Part shown: positions 57,427-64,000 of the stretch, piece after piece
Position numbering within the stretch: position 1 is the stretch's first letter
How the letters are laid out: every line of letters starts with the position of its first letter
NCBI GenBank assembly: GCA_033060915.1
Contig: CM065388.1
Coordinates: forward strand, 24,641,001-24,705,000
Length of the DNA: 64,000 nt
Direction: 5' to 3'
Origin: Euryodendron excelsum
Taxonomy: Eukaryota; Streptophyta; Magnoliopsida; Ericales; Pentaphylacaceae
Translations under genes and position numbers: made by a program
Notes under the pieces: generated by a model
Database searches by the model: none
What the model was told of the DNA's origin: nothing
What the model saw: only the letters and a program-made list of their open reading frames with translations

Positions 57427-59984
57427 ATGGAGTCACTCACACTCGATGCCTTAACTCTGCTACTAGCAGAAGCAAGAGGAGTCAGACACAGGATGGCTAA
57501 AATGGAAGGCATACTCTCTTCACTCTTACCTCGTGCAATCCATGAGCAGGCAGAATCCTCGCAGGCCCAGACCCATGAGGGACAAAAAAGGATAAAGAGG
57601 GAAGTCCAAGATCACACCCCGACCATTGTTCACCGATAACCTCCATAGGCCATTAGCCGTATTCCTGCATCTCTCAGGTCGACCTTTAACCAAAGCCCTG
57701 AATCCTATAATCTGTCCTATGAGTACCAGTCCCATCCGATTGGCCTTGACACCGAAAATTGTCCCACTTTGAAACATAAAACTTGAAGCTCCTCTAATTC
57801 CACCGACCCAGCAGTTATTGCACTAGAACTTGAGCCCCGCCCTTATAGGCCATCTAGGACATCGAGGCGAATGAGACCAAAAGATCGAGTTTTCACTAAA
57901 CTCACTTGTAGGCAAACCACAGCTTACTCTAGTCTCCTAGCCGCAGGATATTTGAAACCTATACCCCCTCGACCTCGACCTAATCCCCTGCCACCTTATT
58001 TTAACCCAAAGGCATACTGTGAGTACCATTCAAGTGGCCAGGGACATGACATCGAAGAATGCTAGACCCTCAAACATAAGATTCAAGACTTGATAGATAA
58101 CAAGATCATCGGCTTACGATCGGGGAATCCTCCTCGAAAAGCCACTGCGAACTCTTCACCAGACCCCATTGTCAACGTCATTACAAAATTCAGTAACGAC
58201 AAGGTTTGGTTCACCGCAAGCCAAGAGATATATTACAAGGACGGGGAGGAAATGGAATGCGAAGATGTAGAGTAGTGTCATGCCTGGTTGAGTTGCAACC
58301 CCGACAAGGAGTCAGTCCCTAAAAATGAATTCGTAGGTGAATCCGCCAAGAAGGTTGACTAGCAGCTATCTGAACTTTGTGATAAGAATCCACCACTATG
58401 CGTATCTGAGGAATACCAAGGGACAGCCAGATGCCAGAACAAAAAACCCTAAGCTTGATCTATTTAGCTAGAAGAAGGCAAGCTACCCAACTAGTTTATT
58501 GAAGATGTTGGAAATTTATACTAAAAGACATGCTTTGTGTAGTGACTTTAGTATTTATTAATAAATTAGTTATTCCATTTTAATGAGAATCTGTGTGAGA
58601 AATGTTTGCATTGCGTTATTTATTTAATGATTATGCATGTGTGTCTCTTGTTCTATATAGTAGATGATTTGGTGTGTAGAGTATGACTTACACACGGAAG
58701 ATCAGATCATCGGTTCTTATGGAACATAAGTTAATCATTCACAATCTTAGATGAAAATGAACACACCATCAGTAGGACTGTAATACAAGGTTTTAACAGG
58801 TCTGTCTTGACTATGGGGAATGGTATAATTCCAACTCCTTGCACTAGTACAATTTGTGTGTATTGAACAGGACCGTGTTAAGGTAATTGTTTTTATACTG
58901 ACTATATAAAACAATTAATACCTCATGATTATTATGAGTGCTTATACTCTTAATCCTAACATAATAAATAGACTGTGCATGTAGTATTTATTGTTTTGAT
59001 TCACAGAAGAGTGAGATTCTTTGTGGGTCAATAAACTCAGTGAGTTGGACGATAACATTACGTGTATGGTGAATATTTATTATTGATGGAATCCAAGTCC
59101 CCGTATAGGGATTGATGATACCCCCTCGAGGAAGCTTACAAGTTTTGATTATGTCAAACCCTGTAGGTGAATTATGAATCCGACATATCAAATAAGTTAA
59201 GTGGAAAGTCTCAAGGAATTAAATAAGTCTATTAAATTTAATTGTCAGTAATTTAATTTAACAGATGGGTATCTGTAATCTTAACGTGGGGAGATAAATA
59301 GGCATTTAATAATATGGAGCTCGAAATATAATTTATAGTATAACAGAGAGTGCAATTATAATTCGTTAGTGGTATAAATTATAATTTACGTAAATAAGGA
59401 TTAATCTTGGTTGGATTAGGAGTCCTTATTTGCGTAGGAAGCCCTAGTTATACTAATCCTATGGTCCCTGTTGTAGCCTTTATATATACGCGCGCTAAGA
59501 GCTGCTAGGTTTACACACTCTACACATAATTGAGAGATACACGATTTTGTGAGGAAGAGAAACCCGAGCAGCGGCGAGCCCACTCTCTGTAGAGCAAGGC
59601 GTGTACGAGAAATACAGCAGAAGTCCGAAGGTTGAGTTCGAGCGGCTGCTTCGTGCTTAGTGCTGATTATTGTTATTCGAGATCAAACCAGAGAGATCTC
59701 AAAGGTACGATTCTAATCACATAGATTAGGCTATGATAATTAGATCGAAATTTTTGGTAGTATGTGTATTCACTATAGCCAGATCGTGGAAAATTCCACA
59801 GTCCCCAACAGAAGAAACTAAGGAGCAAACAAAGGAAGGCTAGACGGTCAAGAAAACTGACAATTACATCATTGCTACCAACTCACTTGGAACTCCAAGA
59901 GAAGCATCTACCTGTCCTGCCTTGGCTGAAGAACTCAACCACAGACGGGATGTTGATACGAGCATCGTCCTAAAGCCCTATTGA
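57427..59984 (+). pseudogene. gag remnant of E5, split by a Copia-type LTR
   Basis: The frame from the ATG at 57427 (MESLTLDALTLLLAEARG) has TAA at 57637 but continues in the same frame to 58275 through a few further stops. It reads a degenerate knuckle, YEYQSHPIGLDTENCPTLKH, and then a better one, CEYHSSGQGHDIEEC (C-x2-H-x5-H-x4-C) followed by a stop and TLKHKIQDLIDNKIIG. The capsid-like core of E1 is missing, as in E3. Homology to E3 resumes at 59811 after the inserted LTR and ends at about 59984. The shared missing core means E3 and E5 descend from one deleted ancestor. Confidence 0.7.
58506..59810 (+). mobile_element. Copia-type solo LTR (1,305 bp), target duplication GAAGA
   Basis: Begins TGTTGGAAATTTATACT and ends CCCCAACA, termini common in plant Ty1/copia LTRs. 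It is flanked by GAAGA at 58501-58505 and 59811-59815. A TATATATA promoter at 59480-59488 lies near the right end, so transcription would run plus. No internal coding region. Removing it restores the E3-like text gaagaaactaag. The lineage within Copia cannot be told from the LTR alone. Confidence 0.85.
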
Positions 59985-60848
59985 AGAATACAGGAATCCC
60001 TTCAAAAGCATATAAGAGAGGGGGTGTTTTCACCCACTTTCTTTCTATCCCTTTTATTTCCCGTCTTTAAATTGATGTTTACATTTTCTTATTGCTTAAG
60101 AACTCTATGCTTTTCATAAAAAATGATGATAATAATAATCAAATGATAGTCCTTTTATTCACTGCTGCTATCTTATATGTTTCTTATGGATGGTGATTAT
60201 TTCTATGTAAGGGGGCATGGTTTATCTTATGGAACGATTGGACTTGAAGGGATGATAGCATGAGTTAACCACTCGCCAAACGATCAGCTTTCCGAAGAAA
60301 GAGAGTGTAAGGATGAGTGAGGAGATTAAGCAAAGGAAACACTTGCAAGTCCCCGAAGCTAAGCGATATGTCGTTAGTTTATCAAAATGAAGAGGAGCTA
60401 TTTTTCACTTCCCCATATATAAAATAGTGAAAAAAAACCCAAAAAAGTGAAAATATAAAATGCTTATATTCCCTTTGCTTAATCCCTAATGCCTTGTAGA
60501 AAGTGAAAATTTTCTTTGTCAACCTCGATCCAAGACCGTCAACCAACACTAGGGCAGATAATACTCAAGAATATTAGGAACTGTTTCCATCCACTAATGT
60601 GTTAGGGCAGCATAGGAGGCTTTATGGTTCAAGCAATCTGATTCAAAGTGAAGAGAGACCCTCATTTCCTTTCCCATACAGTCAAAAGCAACTCCTTACC
60701 AAACCCGTTGAGCCATTTATCCTATTTCGAGAAAACACCAACCTAGGGATAACTGCCCACATGGGGTTAGATTGGACTGCTAAGAGAAGGTCTAGAGAAG
60801 GAAATGGTTATAGAACTATTTGTTTCATAAAAGGAAAGAAAGGAGATG

Positions 60849-60895
<47 letters not shown>

Positions 60896-61999
60896 CAAAG
60901 GAAAAGAGTTGCCAAGGGGCACGAGGCCAAAAAAGAAAAAAGAAAAGAAAAAGAGCGTATATCATATCTAAGAAAAGGCCTAAAGAAAACTGTGCCATAG
61001 AAAGGCCGAAAGAGAGGGGAATCACGTGCATATAGCAAGGTCGAAAGACAACAGTCATTTTTGCCCCTGAGAAATGTATAGCAAGAACAAAGAGGGAAAT
61101 TAAAGGTGATCCTAGGTTACAAAGAAGCCCAGTAGAAATAATAGATTTGAGCCTTTACTCTTTTCTTGTAAAAGCCTAAAACCATAGCCTACATTACAAC
61201 CCTACTAAAGTCCCATATGATTGAAAATAGATTACTTGATCTAGTGAGCTAGACACGTTGCAAAAGTTAAGAAGGGATGTTAACCCTACTGGAAGGAAAA
61301 TAGTCCAAGACGGCACGGATCTAAACCCTGCTGAAAACAACATCAAATTTGAGCCTGCATATCTCGTTATTTCAGAAACCCCATAACCTAGCCCACATTA
61401 CAGTCCTAAAACAAAGTCTTCTCAGGTTGAAAAGATTGACCACTTATCACTCTGCTAAAGGTCGAGTAAACCGCAGCCAAAGCCCCAAGAGTCGAGAGTT
61501 TTAGCCCAATAATCCCATACACTAACCCTGAAACAGAGAATTGGAGGCGATCGAAAGGTTGAGAAAGTTACAAAATGCTATCATCCAATCAAGTTAAAGT
61601 CGAGCCAGAAGAGAGGCTAGATCCTGGAAGAGAAAAGCGTTACCATTCGAAACATACTGAGTGGGACAGCACCCTTTGTCATTCCATTAACTATAATATT
61701 TCTAATATGTGCATACATTTTAAAAAAAAATAAAAAAAATCAACATGAGCTTCGCAGCATAGGACATAACTCTCTATAGAAACAAAAGTCACCTACATAG
61801 TTTAATACCGACCCATGCAATAAATATGCATCATCATCATTTCTACACATGCATCTAATCATATACTTAGCTATGAAAATCATAAGTATCTCTACCTGTC
61901 CATGTACTTAACTAGGTAGATCATAAATATCTATCTCTATGCAAAATCTACAAGAATAAAACTATCTAACATAAATACATCTCCAGGATAGGGGCAAAA
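59985..61999 (+). other. E5 non-coding spacer after gag
   Basis: Aligns with the E3 spacer from gagagggggtgttttcaccc (about 60017) onward, including the two diverged units near 60390 and 60630. It contains a 34-base poly-A run (60850-60883) in a longer A-rich tract. The lysine-rich frame there comes from the A run. No gene seen. Confidence 0.62.
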
Positions 62000-63877
62000 G
62001 AAAATCAGGGTCTATAGCAAGGGGTATCTGTCAAATGTCAAAATCAATGACCTCTGGATCGAAATCTCCAAACCCGGCATCGGAGGAGGTGGAGAACAAT
62101 TAGAAGCACCAGCGTCCTGCGAAGAGGGCACAACCAGAATCAGTAAAATAAGGGAATAACTAGATAACAGCAGAGTGAACAAAGGAAGGAGAGGAAGGAC
62201 AACATACCCTACCACTGCCCATCTGGGATAACTAAGCCGTCAAGTAAGCTACCTCCCCTGGAACTGATCCTGCTCCATCTGGTACTGGTCCCTCTGGTCC
62301 CTCACAGTAGCAAATTCAACCTGGGGCACGTATCCCCTAGCACAGCGCCACAAGTCAACTACCTCCTAGCCCACAGCGTATCTGCTGACTACTACCTCAA
62401 ATCGGGTGAAGGCACCAACATAATGAGCCCCGAACTGTGCAGCATAGTTCGTATCCAGACGAAGCAAGAACTCAGCACCGGGCTGCCGCTCCTGATAAGG
62501 GATAGGCACTCCCACCACCAAAGCTCCAAACATGTACTCCGGCAGATCTCCTGCCAATCGGAACTCCTCATAAAACTGCCGCCGATGTCGCTCTCCTAGA
62601 TAGGACTCCCAAGAATCGTCGCTGAGAAAAGCAGCCCTCGACAGGGATAATGGGACCAAGTACCGCACTGTCTTATAATGGACTGATCCAATGAAGGGCC
62701 ACCAAGTCACATCCCAGGCCTTAATGAGCTCTAGGTTAGCTCAGAGCATCACAAAATCAGTGTGCTTCGATCGCTGGGCTACCCAGTCATGAGCCTACCT
62801 CAAAGCACGAGGATAAAGGTCATCCTCGATAACTACAAGGCGACGAACAAGCAGGTATTCATAGCTCCACCAGACAAGAAAGGGCTAGAAACTAGTTATG
62901 CTGCCCCAACGAGAAGAAGTCTGGACCCGCATTGATCGAAGGAAGCAACCAAAGGAGAAGGACCCCTAATCCAGCTCAGATAAAGCCCCAAGATCAGCTA
63001 CTATGCTCACCAACCAAAAAGGCATGTGCGACTTGTTGTTGTTGCAGAAGTAGCTAAAGATGATATACAGAACAAGTCGCTACCTCATGATGTCACGCCG
63101 AGCAGTTGAGGGCTCAGCTGTAAAAGTACTATCATCCCGACTGAGCCAGGAAACTGGGAAAGCAAAACGCTCGGGAAGGGGCAAGTCTAATAGAATGCAT
63201 GCATCATCCCTACTGACCGGCTGCAAGGTGATCCGCCAACCAACGAAGGAAAGCCCTGTGATGATCACCCAATCCAAGGGGGTGGGACCTAACTAGAAGC
63301 CAACAAAATGAAAGGTCCCAGTCTCTCCAAACCACCTTTCGATCAGTGCTAGTATAAGGTGCGTGTTCAAGCGGTTAGCTTGTAATCCCATGAAAGCTCC
63401 GAATTCGATCTCAGCCAAGAAAGCGCGATATGATGGAGCAGCTCGTTGCATGGTCACGAAGACTTGATGAACAGCCCCTCTAAAAGCTGTGTGTACCCGC
63501 GGAGGGGGCAAATGCTATCTACAATATACACTGGGGTGATAAGCAAGATCCTTGAGTGGTGGGATGTTCGGTATCTCTAGGTCACCCAAATAAGCATCCA
63601 TCTGCCTATGTCTAGAGGAAGCTGTCCCATAACTAATCACCTGGTCACCAAGACCCGGTACCTCCTCCTCAGCACCAATATCCTCCGCAAAGGCCTGCTC
63701 AACCAGAGGAAAGGAGTCGATAGGTGGTCTACTCCCCCATCCGCTCTGACTGGAAGAGGATCGTCCAGTGGATCGATGACTACCTGTAGAATAGCTGGAG
63801 CCGCTAACAGAATTCATCCTGCCCACCTTTCCAGAGTGGCGTCTTCTCTTAGAACCATCATTGCCCGCATCTGTCAT
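62000..63877 (-). pseudogene. Antisense plant-mobile-domain-like gene of E5
   Basis: The most complete copy of this cargo. The minus strand has an acceptor (ccaag, 63878) directly before the ATG at 63877-63875. The N-terminus is basic and Ser-rich (MTDAGNDGSKRRRHSGKVGR), which could act in nuclear import. The plant-mobile-domain-like part reads LNTHLILALIERWFGETGTF, TPLDWVIITGLSFVGWRITL, FPVSWLSRDDSTF, and VPIPYQE near the end. A Q/R-rich tail follows, then a GT...AG intron (62207 to 62117, 91 bp) and a last exon with Pro-rich SPPPPMPG. Breaks are an indel near 63515, a stop at 63295 and several later stops. Exon layout is the same as in E3. Function is unknown. Confidence 0.62.
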
Positions 63878-64000
63878 CTTGGAAAGGTAAGCAAGGTAAG
63901 AGGTGTTAATATACGATACATGCAGTTAAAAATAATAATAAAATAAAATAAATAAATAACCAAAAAAAAAAAAAAAGGGTTTCAAGTGATAAGTCAAAGT
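63878..64000 (-). other. End of first intron of the E5 antisense gene
   Basis: On the minus strand an A/T-rich stretch and pyrimidine-rich cttaccttgcttacctttccaag lead straight to the ATG at 63877. The leader exon, PPT and 3' LTR of E5 should follow beyond the window. Confidence 0.5.

Noticed and set aside
60599..61000. Open frame of 133 codons with a long poly-lysine stretch
   Set aside because: Produced by a 34-base poly-A run in the E5 spacer. The corresponding E1 and E3 spacers have no such frame.

Overview
The window is intergenic DNA from a flowering plant, made almost entirely of nested LTR retrotransposons. I see no host gene, tRNA or rRNA gene. The dominant family is a very large Ty3/gypsy element of the Ogre/Tat type. 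Its LTRs run from TGTAAGCACC to GCGACA, are about 4.5-5.3 kb each and are largely low-complexity. Its primer-binding site fits a plant tRNA-Arg 3' end, its polypurine tract is agaaaaagaggggcagc, and it carries an extra spliced gene in antisense orientation just inside the 3' LTR. The species cannot be named from this sequence.

Layout. E1 (+) is outermost: a partial 5' LTR (1-3448), PBS, leader, gag with two stops (5020-6375), a non-coding spacer, and a scrap of 3' LTR (about 8822-9045). E2 (-) sits in that scrap and runs off the right edge: 3' LTR 9046-13790, PPT, an antisense DUF7745-like gene (15176-16024, continued at 42326-43154), a spacer, and decayed integrase and RNase H (44411-46204). 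E3 (+) is inserted in the antisense gene of E2 with target-site duplication GTATT: 5' LTR 16025-20723, PBS, gag remnant 29929-31190, antisense plant-mobile-domain-like gene about 33105-34890, PPT and a 3' LTR piece 35622-37417, then a 156-bp second copy of the E2 flank and a second full LTR 37572-42320. E5 (+) is inserted in the RNase H region of E2: LTR from 46205, PBS 55971, gag remnant 57427-59984, antisense gene 62000-63877, and it continues past the window.

Later insertions. A chromovirus-like solo LTR (20797-28495) lies in the E3 leader and itself holds a solo Ogre-type LTR (21089-26204). Another solo Ogre-type LTR (50395-55673) lies inside the E5 LTR. A Copia-type solo LTR (58506-59810) cuts the E5 gag. 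Target-site duplications are visible for E3, the three nested solo LTRs of 5.1, 5.3 and 1.3 kb, and (with one mismatch) the chromovirus-like LTR.

How the parts relate. E2 carries pol. E1, E3 and E5 show no pol but share LTR, PBS, leader and spacer sequences, and E3 also shares the PPT. They look like non-autonomous gag-bearing derivatives depending on E2-like partners. All reading frames are broken, largely by changes consistent with deamination of methylated cytosine, so these copies look inactive.
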